From assembly GCA_002480015.1 (NCBI GenBank), contig DLQD01000026.1, positions 1-7,053 of the forward strand: a stretch of 7,053 nt of DNA, read 5' to 3'. The notes under the pieces are model-generated. The model saw only the letters and a program-made list of their open reading frames with translations. It had not been told where the DNA came from and ran no database searches. The position numbers were made by a program, and so were the translations under genes. This document shows, in pieces, positions 1-6,231 of this stretch (position 1 is the first letter of the stretch; the number at the start of each line of letters is the position of its first letter). Origin of the DNA: Opitutia bacterium UBA7441. GTDB lineage: Bacteria; Verrucomicrobiota; Verrucomicrobiia; Opitutales; Coraliomargaritaceae.

Positions 1-2
1 AG

Positions 3-44
3 CAAGCACTCGGCCTAGATTTGGAGGCTACCCAACTCCAATAA
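3..44 (+). CDS. Possible 3' tail of an unidentified plus-strand gene (partial)
   Basis: One plus-strand frame is open from the left edge to a TAA at 42-44 and would encode the 13-residue tail QALGLDLEATQLQ. It ends 27 bp before the convergent ruvA stop, which is a natural arrangement. A second frame (from base 2) stays open to a TGA at 89-91, overlapping ruvA, and could equally be the tail. Thirteen codons are too few to identify a family or even prove coding, so this only flags that a gene may enter from the left. Confidence 0.2.
   Translation, partial: QALGLDLEATQLQ
21..41. repeat. Short inverted repeat downstream of ruvA
   Basis: TTGGAG (21-26) and CTCCAA (36-41) are perfect complements around a 9-nt loop, lying about 30 bp beyond the ruvA stop. 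A further pair, AGCAAG (1-6) and CTTGCT (47-52), encloses it. Neither strand has a T-run after the stem, so it is not a standard intrinsic terminator. It may be a weak transcript-end hairpin between convergent genes, or chance. Confidence 0.25.
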
Positions 45-71
45 CCCTTGCTGAAGCTGCGGGCTACGTTC

Positions 72-671
72 CTACGACAGCGCCGTTTTGATCAGAGCCT
101 CGACGGCCGCGTCCGCACTGAGCTTCGAGACGGCTTTGCGAACGAGCTTGTCGGCATCGGCCGGTTTATAACCTAGAGTCATCAGACTGGCAACGGCATC
201 CTGGAAGGTGCTAGCCCCTCCGGAGACATCTGTTTCACCCAGTGAAGTCACTGAGCCAGTGGAGGCGAGGCCGACCTTGTCTTTAAGTTCGATCACCAAG
301 CGCTCGGCCGTCTTTTTTCCGATGCCGGGGCATTTCGAGAGCAGTCCCACATCGGAACTGGCGATTGCGCTGCGGAGCAGATCCGTAGACATGCGGCTGA
401 GGATACTAATCCCGATTTTGGGTCCGATGCCGGAGACTTTCTCCACGAGAAGGCGGAAGAAATCACGATCATCCCGGCCGGCAAAGCCATAGAGTGTTGC
501 GCTATCTTCACGATAGACACTGTGAATGAAGAGACTGCATTCCGCCCCGATGGCGGGCACCTTCTCGGCCGTCGTCACGGGGATGTGCACTTCGTAGCCC
601 ACTCCGCCGGCTTCCAGCACCACGAGGAGAGGGGAGGATTCGAGGACGGTTCCTTTGAGTCGTGCGATCAC
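72..671 (-). CDS. ruvA: Holliday junction branch migration protein RuvA
   Basis: RuvA binds four-way DNA junctions as a tetramer and loads the RuvB helicase, which drives branch migration before RuvC cuts. At 199 residues the length is normal. The N-terminal OB-fold domain (about 1-63) keeps the REDSATLYGF stretch; E55 and D56 line up with the acidic pin residues of E. coli RuvA. Two helix-hairpin-helix motifs follow, VSGIGPK (79-85) and PGIGKKT (115-121). A variable linker (about 135-151) leads to the C-terminal RuvB-contact domain with LGYKPADADKLV (166-177). The start is a GTG giving MIARLKG, which matches the family N-terminus; no Shine-Dalgarno site precedes it. It lies 25 bp after dapB and is probably cotranscribed with it. 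Neither ruvB nor ruvC is in the window. Confidence 0.97.
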   Translation of the reverse strand: MIARLKGTVLESSPLLVVLEAGGVGYEVHIPVTTAEKVPAIGAECSLFIHSVYREDSATLYGFAGRDDRDFFRLLVEKVSGIGPKIGISILSRMSTDLLRSAIASSDVGLLSKCPGIGKKTAERLVIELKDKVGLASTGSVTSLGETDVSGGASTFQDAVASLMTLGYKPADADKLVRKAVSKLSADAAVEALIKTALS

Positions 672-696
672 AGAGTGTGTAATTAAAGTTTCTGAA

Positions 697-1434
697 TTAG
701 TCCGTCAGCCCAAGGACGTCTTCCATATTATAGACGCCGGGCTTTTGGTGAGTCGCCCATTGAGCGGCACGAATGGCCCCTTGGGCGAAAATCTTGCGAT
801 CCGTTGCGCGGTGGGTGAGTTCGATACGTTCACCGTCGCCGCAGAAGTAGACGGTGTGCTCGCCCACGATGTCGCCACCCCGAATGGCGTGGACGCCGAT
901 CTCCTTAGATGGGCGGGCACCGATCAGGCCTTCGCGGCCGTGCACGACCTGTTCGTCGTTTAACGCGTAGCTGTCTTTCAAAATCTCGATAAGGCGCTCG
1001 GCTGTGCCGCTAGGCGCGTCCTTTTTGTGGTGGTGGTGCATCTCAAGAACTTCTGGTTCGTAGCGCTCGCCGAGGATGCACGCGGCTTTACGGGTCAGGT
1101 AATTGAGCGTGTTCACGCCTACCGAGTAGTTGCCCGCCCAAACGACGGGGATTTTGCCCTCTACGATGCCAAGGATCCGTACCTTCTCCTCAGCAGTATG
1201 CCCAGTCGTGCCGATGACAAGCGGTAGCTTGTTGGCTACAGCGAGCTCGGCGATACTGGGCGTCACTTCGTGATAGCTGAAATCAATGATCGCTTCACAG
1301 CGAGTAATGTCGATTGAGGGATCATCGCCCGCGTCGCAGGCAGAGACGATCTCTGCACCGTTGTCATTGGCAATCGTTGCGATGGCTACGCCCATGCGGC
1401 CGCGTGCGCCGTTGAGTAGAAGTTTGAGAGACAT
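697..1434 (-). CDS. dapB: 4-hydroxy-tetrahydrodipicolinate reductase DapB
   Basis: DapB reduces the DapA product to tetrahydrodipicolinate with NAD(P)H, in the cytoplasmic diaminopimelate/lysine pathway. The N-terminal Rossmann domain has the nucleotide loop GARGRMG (9-15), then DFSYHE (51-56) and VIGTTG (73-78). AGNYSVGVN (100-108) leads into the substrate domain with EMHHHHKKDAPSGTA (131-145). By comparison with E. coli DapB, H133 would be the catalytic histidine, K137 the substrate lysine, and S142-G143-T144 would bind the substrate carboxylate. RGGDIVGEHTVYF (185-197) and ELTHRA (205-210) are also family signatures. At 245 residues it is shorter than the E. coli enzyme (273); the missing part lies between the cofactor loop and DFSYHE, as in other compact DapBs. 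ATG start, 15 bp after the dapA stop. Confidence 0.97.
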   Translation of the reverse strand: MSLKLLLNGARGRMGVAIATIANDNGAEIVSACDAGDDPSIDITRCEAIIDFSYHEVTPSIAELAVANKLPLVIGTTGHTAEEKVRILGIVEGKIPVVWAGNYSVGVNTLNYLTRKAACILGERYEPEVLEMHHHHKKDAPSGTAERLIEILKDSYALNDEQVVHGREGLIGARPSKEIGVHAIRGGDIVGEHTVYFCGDGERIELTHRATDRKIFAQGAIRAAQWATHQKPGVYNMEDVLGLTD

Positions 1435-1449
1435 ATTGGAAGATTCGTT

Positions 1450-2340
1450 TTAGACGAGCCCGAGGTCTGCGAGCAAGGAGTCGAGGTGAGCGCGTGTGGC
1501 CTCAGTGATTGGGCTGAGCGGTAAGCGCACTTCTTCAGAGGCGATGATGCCAGCCTGTTTGAGTGCATACTTAATCGGTACGGGATTGGGTTCGAGGAAT
1601 AAGGCTTTGAATAAGGGGAAGTATTTGAGAAATGTTACTCGGGCTGAGGCGAAGTCGTTGGCGTTAGCTGCCCGGACCATTTCGACGAGCGGGGAGACGA
1701 CCAAGTTGGAGGCGACACTGATCACGCCCCTGGCTCCGGCCGACATGAAGGGAAGGGTGAGGCCATCATCTCCACTCATCACGGCGTAGTCTGTGCCGAG
1801 GGTGCGGACATACTCAGTCACCTTCTCACAAGAACCTTCAGCCGCTTTCATGCAGCAAACATGAGGATACTTCTCATAGAGACGTGCAGTCACTTCGACA
1901 GAGATCTCAATGCCGCAGCGTGAGGGAATGGAATAGAGGATGATTGGCTTTTCCGTACACTCGGCAATTTTTGCAAAATGCTGAAAGAGACCTTCCTGGC
2001 TGGGCTTGTTGTAATAAGGTGCCACCACCAGAAAACCGTCGGCGCCGGCTCGTTCTGCCTCGCAGGTCAAGGACATCGCCTCACTGGTTGAGTTGGAACC
2101 TGTCCCGGCGTAGACGGGCACTTGGCCGCCGACTGCCCTTACTGTCGCTCGTACCACCTCGATGTGCTCCGATTGGTTGAGCGTGGGGGACTCCCCGGTA
2201 GTGCCTACTGGGATCAGGCCGTTGATGCCGCCAGCGAGTTGATGGGCGATCAGCTTTTCGAGGTCGGCGTAGGCGACTGCACCACCTTTTATAGGGGTGG
2301 CCAGTGCAGTAAAAACACCGGAGAAATGGTTTGTGTTCAT
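1450..2340 (-). CDS. dapA: 4-hydroxy-tetrahydrodipicolinate synthase DapA
   Basis: DapA condenses pyruvate with aspartate semialdehyde, the first committed step to diaminopimelate and lysine. It is a class I aldolase-type TIM barrel, and 296 residues is the normal length. Visible signatures are GVFTALATPI (8-17), PVGTTGESPTL (44-54) with the catalytic threonine at 48, PYYNKPSQEG (108-117) with Y110, LYSIPSRCG (135-143) with Y136 and R141, and Schiff-base K165 in CCMKAAEGS (162-170). MSGDDGLTLPFMSAGARG (188-205) is also typical. Positions matching the E. coli lysine-feedback site are mostly kept (S51, H59, N83, E87, Y109; Q56 replaces a histidine), so lysine inhibition is plausible. First gene of the probable dapA-dapB-ruvA operon, divergent from the pilT-like gene. 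ATG start without a Shine-Dalgarno site. Confidence 0.97.
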   Translation of the reverse strand: MNTNHFSGVFTALATPIKGGAVAYADLEKLIAHQLAGGINGLIPVGTTGESPTLNQSEHIEVVRATVRAVGGQVPVYAGTGSNSTSEAMSLTCEAERAGADGFLVVAPYYNKPSQEGLFQHFAKIAECTEKPIILYSIPSRCGIEISVEVTARLYEKYPHVCCMKAAEGSCEKVTEYVRTLGTDYAVMSGDDGLTLPFMSAGARGVISVASNLVVSPLVEMVRAANANDFASARVTFLKYFPLFKALFLEPNPVPIKYALKQAGIIASEEVRLPLSPITEATRAHLDSLLADLGLV

Positions 2341-2451
2341 AGTGGCTTCAAAAAAAGATGTAAATCGACAGTTGGCGAGTGTTTCGCACTAGCACGTGCA
2401 TAAGGTTCTGTCTATTCAACAGAAAAATTATTCCATTAACGACAAATTAAA
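2341..2451. promoter_or_regulatory. Divergent spacer between dapA and the first pilT-like gene
   Basis: These 111 bp must carry promoters for both directions because the flanking genes diverge. It is A+T-rich towards the pilT side. I could not find a convincing -35/-10 pair on either strand. Two symmetric elements stand out: GCACGTGC (2392-2399), an 8-bp palindrome, and TTCTGT-N7-ACAGAA (2406-2424), a perfect 6-bp inverted repeat that could be an operator. Neither matches a regulator site I can name. No lysine riboswitch is visible and there is little room for one. Confidence 0.45.
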
Positions 2452-3552
2452 ATGGCGGTTCTCGAAACAATCCACGGTCTTCTCAACCTCGCGGTCGAAA
2501 ATGGCGCGAGCGACATTCATATTAAATCCAATAAGCCTGCCTTTCTACGATTGAACGGTCGCCTTGAATCTGTCGAGATGGATCCAATTTTCGCAGAAGA
2601 TATACGCGAATTCATCGAGCAAAGCGTGCCGGAGCAATTTGTCGGTGACTGGATCCGCAACCGCCAGGTGGATTACTCCTACCGTGTTGAAAATATCGGT
2701 CGCTTCCGAGTGAACGGCTTCCTCCAGCGTGGGCTGCCGAGCGTCGTCATGCGCCACGTTAATGACCAACCCCCGACATTTGACGAACTCAATATCGACG
2801 GAGGGGTGCTTGCAGAACTCTGCAAGGAGAAGGATGGCATTGTCCTCCTCTGTGGGGCGACTGGTTCCGGCAAGAGTTCCACGCTCGCGGCGATGATCAA
2901 CCACATCAACATGAGCTATGGTAAGCATATTGTGACCTTGGAAGATCCGATCGAGTATACCTACACCGATTTAAAATCGATCATCAACCAGCGTGAGGTC
3001 GGCATCGACTGCTCGAGTTTTGCCGAGGGGATGCGCGCCGTATTGCGCCAAGATCCCGATGTAATTCTGGTCGGTGAAATGCGCGACAAGGCGACTTTCG
3101 AGACCGCCCTGCAAGCGGCCGAAACCGGCCACCTTGTTTTCGGAACTCTTCATGCCTCAAATGCCCAGCAGGCCATCCAACGCCTCTTCGAGTTTTTCCC
3201 CGAAGATCGCAAGGTGGCCCTGCAACGTCAGGTTGCCTCCTCTCTGCGAGCCACAATTACGCAGAAACTGCTTCCAGCCCTCGAGGGCAGTGGCCGTTTC
3301 CCGGTATCCGAGTCGTTCATACTCGATTCACTGGCCCGCAAGACGATCATGGATGGCAACTTTGAAAAGATCGAAGCCGTCATCGAAGCGAATGTAGATA
3401 ACGGATCCAAGACTTTCAACCAAGACCTCTACCGTCTGGTCAAGTCTGGCCGGATTACGAAGGAAAGCGCGCTGGCCAATTCACCGAACCCACGCCAATT
3501 GGAGATGAATTTGAAAGGCATTTTCCTGAGCAGTGGCGGAATCGTCAATTAA
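2452..3552 (+). CDS. PilT/PilU-type twitching motility (pilus retraction) ATPase
   Basis: This is a hexameric secretion ATPase of the PilT family, which sits at the inner-membrane base of a type IV pilus and powers pilin disassembly. At 366 residues it has full family length. The N-terminal PAS-like domain (about 1-105) carries GASDIHIKSNKP (18-29). The core has Walker A GATGSGKSS (135-143), the Asp box TLEDPIEY (162-169), Walker B with DPDVILVGEMRD (201-212), and the His box AAETGHLVFGTLHAS (222-236). The usual PilT AIRNLIREGK helix is replaced by SLARKTIMDG (293-302), and the tail SKTFNQDLYRLV (319-330) followed by RQLEMNLKG (348-356) looks more like PilU, so PilT versus PilU is left open. 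ATG start with A-rich upstream sequence and no Shine-Dalgarno site. It probably leads an operon with the glycosyltransferase gene 9 bp downstream. Confidence 0.93.
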   Translation: MAVLETIHGLLNLAVENGASDIHIKSNKPAFLRLNGRLESVEMDPIFAEDIREFIEQSVPEQFVGDWIRNRQVDYSYRVENIGRFRVNGFLQRGLPSVVMRHVNDQPPTFDELNIDGGVLAELCKEKDGIVLLCGATGSGKSSTLAAMINHINMSYGKHIVTLEDPIEYTYTDLKSIINQREVGIDCSSFAEGMRAVLRQDPDVILVGEMRDKATFETALQAAETGHLVFGTLHASNAQQAIQRLFEFFPEDRKVALQRQVASSLRATITQKLLPALEGSGRFPVSESFILDSLARKTIMDGNFEKIEAVIEANVDNGSKTFNQDLYRLVKSGRITKESALANSPNPRQLEMNLKGIFLSSGGIVN

Positions 3553-3561
3553 GCTTTCACT

Positions 3562-4767
3562 GTGGATTGCCTGATCATCGGTAAAGTCTGGCCGGAGCCG
3601 GGTTCGACGGCGGCTGGTCGCCGCACGCAAGATATCGTCTTGTCTCTATCCGCAGCGGGATGGAAGATCCACTTTGCCTCAGCTGCCCAACCTGGTACGC
3701 ACGCGCTCGATCTGGAGGCACTGGGTGTGACGACGCAAAGAGTGGAGATCAACGCCAGCGGCTTCGACTCCTGGATTAAAGAGTTGGCCCCTGATGTAGT
3801 TATCTTCGACCGTTTCATGACTGAAGAGCAATTTGGCTGGCGTGTGGCAGCGCACTGCCCCGATGCGCTGCGCGTGCTCGACACCAGCGATTTGCACTGC
3901 CTCCGCATCGCTCGTGAGCAAGCACTTAAAACGGGGCAAGCCCAGAATCTGAGTAATGAAACCGCACTGCGCGAGATCGCCTCGATCTACCGCTCCGACC
4001 TCAGTCTGATGATTTCGCAGTATGAGTTGGAGCTGCTCTGCGGTCAGTTTGCCCTTAGTGAGGATCTGGTCGACTATTGGCCGTTCTCGGTCGTCCCGGC
4101 CGAAGCGACTCTTTGCTTCGCCGAGCGTGCGCATTTTATGATGATCGGGAGCTTCCTGCACCCGCCCAATCTCGACGCGGCACGCTGGTGCCGGGAATGC
4201 ATCTGGCCGATCATTCGAAAGGCCCTTCCAGAGGCCGAACTCCACCTCTATGGTTCGTATGGTGAGCGCTTTGCCTCTGAGCTGCACGCCCCCGACTCGG
4301 GTTTCCATTTTAAAGGCAGGGCTGAGGACTCGCTTCAGACGATGCTGCAATATCGCCTCAACCTCGCACCCCTACGCTACGGAGCCGGGCTTAAAGGCAA
4401 AGTCTTTGATGGCTTCCTCACTGCCACCCCAACGGTGATGACACCCATCGCGGCCGAAGGCATTGCCAGCGGCGAGGGATGGGCACAGCCCACTCCAGAA
4501 GCCTTTGCTAAACAGGCTATTGAACTCTATGCTGACAGTCAGATTTGGCGGGCGCGCCAAGTGCAAGAGCGGCAGCTTTGCCAGGAACGCTTTGACCCCG
4601 TTACTTGGCGGCCGCGTTTGCCGCAGCTATTAGCGTCCGCGCTTGAAGAGGGAGCAGCCCGACGCCAAAGGAATTTTATAGGCCAGATGCTCCGCCACCA
4701 TCATCACCGTAGTACGGAGTTTATGAGCCGATGGATCGAAGCAAAAAAGTTGAGCCCGACGTCGTAG
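3562..4767 (+). CDS. Glycosyltransferase-like protein (GT-B fold, GT4-like C-terminal half)
   Basis: It probably transfers a sugar from a nucleotide-sugar donor, but donor and acceptor cannot be read from sequence. The 401-residue protein opens with a Rossmann-like strand, DCLIIGKVWPEPGSTAAGRR (2-21), typical of a GT-B N-terminal domain. DVVIFDRFMTEEQFGWRV (78-95) and RVLDTSDLHCLR (104-115) follow. The C-terminal half has IGSFLHPPN (195-203), ELHLYGSYG (226-234), and the donor-site region RYGAGLKGKVFDGFLTATP (272-290), then TPIAAEG (294-300), close to the GAGLKGK...TPIGAEG pattern of GT4-like enzymes. No signal peptide or membrane segment is evident. GTG is chosen because the fold begins immediately and a stop lies four codons upstream. 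The C-terminus contains RHHHHR (378-383). The 9-bp gap after the pilT-like gene suggests cotranscription and perhaps a role in decorating pili or another surface polymer; this is inference. Confidence 0.8.
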   Translation: MDCLIIGKVWPEPGSTAAGRRTQDIVLSLSAAGWKIHFASAAQPGTHALDLEALGVTTQRVEINASGFDSWIKELAPDVVIFDRFMTEEQFGWRVAAHCPDALRVLDTSDLHCLRIAREQALKTGQAQNLSNETALREIASIYRSDLSLMISQYELELLCGQFALSEDLVDYWPFSVVPAEATLCFAERAHFMMIGSFLHPPNLDAARWCRECIWPIIRKALPEAELHLYGSYGERFASELHAPDSGFHFKGRAEDSLQTMLQYRLNLAPLRYGAGLKGKVFDGFLTATPTVMTPIAAEGIASGEGWAQPTPEAFAKQAIELYADSQIWRARQVQERQLCQERFDPVTWRPRLPQLLASALEEGAARRQRNFIGQMLRHHHHRSTEFMSRWIEAKKLSPTS

Positions 4768-4781
4768 TCAGGGACTGTCGC

Positions 4782-5897
4782 TTAAATATCGATCTGTTCG
4801 ATGATCTCTAAATCGTAGCCGTCGATGCCTACGACTTTGCGTTGTGTGCTAGACATGAGGCGTATTTGTTTGAGGCCTAGCTCGACTAAAATTTGGGCGC
4901 CGATGCCGTAGTCCCGGAAGTCCATCTTGGCCGGGCCGACGTCTTTAATCGCGGCCTTATCCGCGCCTTCGATTACACGGATGCCGCCCTGAGGTTGTTC
5001 GATATAGAGGAGCACACCGTGTCCCGCTTCGGCGATGCGCTGCATCGCGGCACTCAGTGCGTTGTAGCCTCCGAGTGTTTTAGAGCGGAAGATGTCGCCG
5101 AGTAGATTTTCGCTTTGCACCCGGACCAGAGTCGGGGCTTCGTTGAGCTCGCCCATGCTCAACGCGAGGTGTTGGCGATGATCCAGAATACTGCGGAAAA
5201 TGTGCAGGTTGAAGGTGCCGAACTCGGATTCGAAGGGCTTGGTCAGCACGTGCTCGATCAGCTTGTCGCGGGTATGGCGGTATTCGATCAGGTCAGCGAT
5301 ACTGATTAACTTGAGGCCGTGCTTGGCCTTGAATTTTATGAGGTCGGGCAGGCGGGCCAGGCTGCCGTCTTCATTGAGTATTTCGCAAATCACGCCGCTG
5401 GGGTTCAGCCCAGCGAGTTGGGCGAGGTCGACGGCCGCCTCTGTGTGGCCAGCGCGTTGGAGAACGCCTCCTGGCTTGGCGCGGAGCGGAAAAACGTGCC
5501 CCGGCTGCACCAGCATGTCGGGCTCCGATTTCGAGTCGCCGAGAATACGGATGGTCTCCGCACGGTCGTAGGCGCTGATACCAGTGGTAATGCCTTGAGC
5601 GGCATCGACGGAAATCGCGAAATCGGTCTGGTGGGATTCACGGTTTTCTGAGGCCATCGGATTGATACCCAGTCGGCGGAGTTGATGTGAAAGCACAGGC
5701 ACGCAGATGAGGCCGCGCGCATGGAGGATCATCTGGTTGACCGACTGGGGGGTGACTTTGGAGGCGGCCATAACTAGATCACCTTCGTTCTCACGGGATT
5801 CATCATCGGTCACGATCACCATCTTGCCGGCGGCGATGTCGGCGATTGCGGACTCGATAGTGTCAAAAGGGCTCTCTGTCTGGGAATCTTTGTTCAT
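4782..5897 (-). CDS. ribB: RibBX-type 3,4-dihydroxy-2-butanone 4-phosphate synthase with degenerate RibA-like domain
   Basis: The N-terminal half (about 1-205 of 371) is DHBP synthase, which converts ribulose 5-phosphate to the four-carbon riboflavin precursor. It keeps TDDESRENEGD (30-40), SAYDRAET (108-115), PGHVFPLRA (132-140), RAGHTEAAVDL (148-158) and CEILNEDGSLAR (171-182). The C-terminal half (about 220-371) aligns with GTP cyclohydrolase II, but all three zinc cysteines are lost: QSEN (261-264) replaces HSEC, and SKTLGG (272-277) replaces SLRCDC. EQPQGGI (300-306) replaces RQEGRGI. RDYGIGAQIL (328-337) is kept. I therefore predict RibB activity only. The ATG at 5897 is chosen because homology begins about ten residues later; an in-frame start at 6050 would add 51 unlike residues. 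No FMN riboswitch is visible upstream. It is convergent with the glycosyltransferase gene. Confidence 0.93.
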   Translation of the reverse strand: MNKDSQTESPFDTIESAIADIAAGKMVIVTDDESRENEGDLVMAASKVTPQSVNQMILHARGLICVPVLSHQLRRLGINPMASENRESHQTDFAISVDAAQGITTGISAYDRAETIRILGDSKSEPDMLVQPGHVFPLRAKPGGVLQRAGHTEAAVDLAQLAGLNPSGVICEILNEDGSLARLPDLIKFKAKHGLKLISIADLIEYRHTRDKLIEHVLTKPFESEFGTFNLHIFRSILDHRQHLALSMGELNEAPTLVRVQSENLLGDIFRSKTLGGYNALSAAMQRIAEAGHGVLLYIEQPQGGIRVIEGADKAAIKDVGPAKMDFRDYGIGAQILVELGLKQIRLMSSTQRKVVGIDGYDLEIIEQIDI

Positions 5898-6231
5898 ACA
5901 AGCATCTGGAAAGGAAGTGACTATTTTCATCAAGCCCTGGGGCGCAACTGTCTTTTCGCGGGAAGGATACCTGTGGGTGCGATTCAATTCACGGGGGACA
6001 CAAACCGCAACAGTTGCCGTAACGCGTCCCACACCTAAAGGAGCGAACATAGGTTTGCGGCTTGTCCGCTTAGCGGGATGGCAGCCTGACCCTTCTCTTA
6101 AAATTGCACCTAAGACCTGTCGATGTATTGCCTACGTATTGTGTCAATCGCAAGGCGCGATACTTTCAGTCTGCGTAATTATGCACACAGATGCTTGCCA
6201 AGATTCTGACTCTAGCTGATCCTGAACACAT
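5898..6231. promoter_or_regulatory. 334-bp divergent spacer between ribBX and the second pilT-like gene
   Basis: No credible gene lies here. It must hold promoters for both flanking genes and gives ribBX a potentially long leader. A perfect TTGACA hexamer reads on the minus strand at 6147-6142, but no good -10 follows at 16-18 bp, so I do not call a promoter. Two nested perfect inverted repeats are present: CAAGCATCTG (5899-5908) with CAGATGCTTG (6188-6197), and GCAACTGT (5944-5951) with ACAGTTGC (6010-6017). CCGCTTAGCGG (6066-6076) is a small symmetric element. I looked for the conserved FMN (RFN) riboswitch blocks on the minus strand and did not find them. Confidence 0.5.
5899..6197. repeat. 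Nested inverted repeats in the ribBX leader region
   Basis: The outer arms are 10 bp and perfect, CAAGCATCTG at 5899-5908 and CAGATGCTTG at 6188-6197; the left arm begins one base upstream of the ribBX start codon. The inner arms are 8 bp and perfect, GCAACTGT at 5944-5951 and ACAGTTGC at 6010-6017. In a ribBX transcript starting beyond 6197, pairing of the outer arms would occlude the start region. By a rough estimate, a 10-bp match in a spacer this size has a few percent chance of arising at random, so function is uncertain. Confidence 0.3.

Noticed and set aside
655..963. 102-codon plus-strand open frame antisense to dapB
   Set aside because: It lies entirely opposite conserved DapB residues and the ruvA start, and has no domain signal.
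697..1434. Frame or length problem in dapB because it is about 28 residues shorter than in E. coli
   Set aside because: All catalytic and cofactor motifs are present in one frame; the shorter loop region is seen in other compact DapB proteins.
3679..4350. 223-codon minus-strand open frame inside the glycosyltransferase gene
   Set aside because: It is antisense to a gene with clear GT-B motifs and shows no protein family of its own.
5898..6050. N-terminal extension of ribBX by 51 codons from an ATG at 6050
   Set aside because: The extra residues show no RibB-like pattern, and the conserved FDTIESAIADI region begins about ten residues after the ATG at 5897. The open frame is better explained as chance in the spacer.
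6119..6147. Sigma-70 promoter for ribBX built on TTGACA (minus strand, 6147-6142)
   Set aside because: The -35 is perfect, but hexamers at 16-18 bp spacing (CATCGA, ATCGAC, TCGACA) do not resemble TATAAT, so it was not called.
5707..6219. 170-codon plus-strand open frame across the start of ribBX and the spacer
   Set aside because: Its first third is the reverse of the well-supported ribBX gene, the rest has no recognisable domain, and it has no family-like features.
5898..6231. FMN riboswitch upstream of ribBX
   Set aside because: The conserved RFN blocks, such as the GGGGCAGGGTGAAAxTCCC-like and CCGGCGGT-like elements, were not found on the minus strand.
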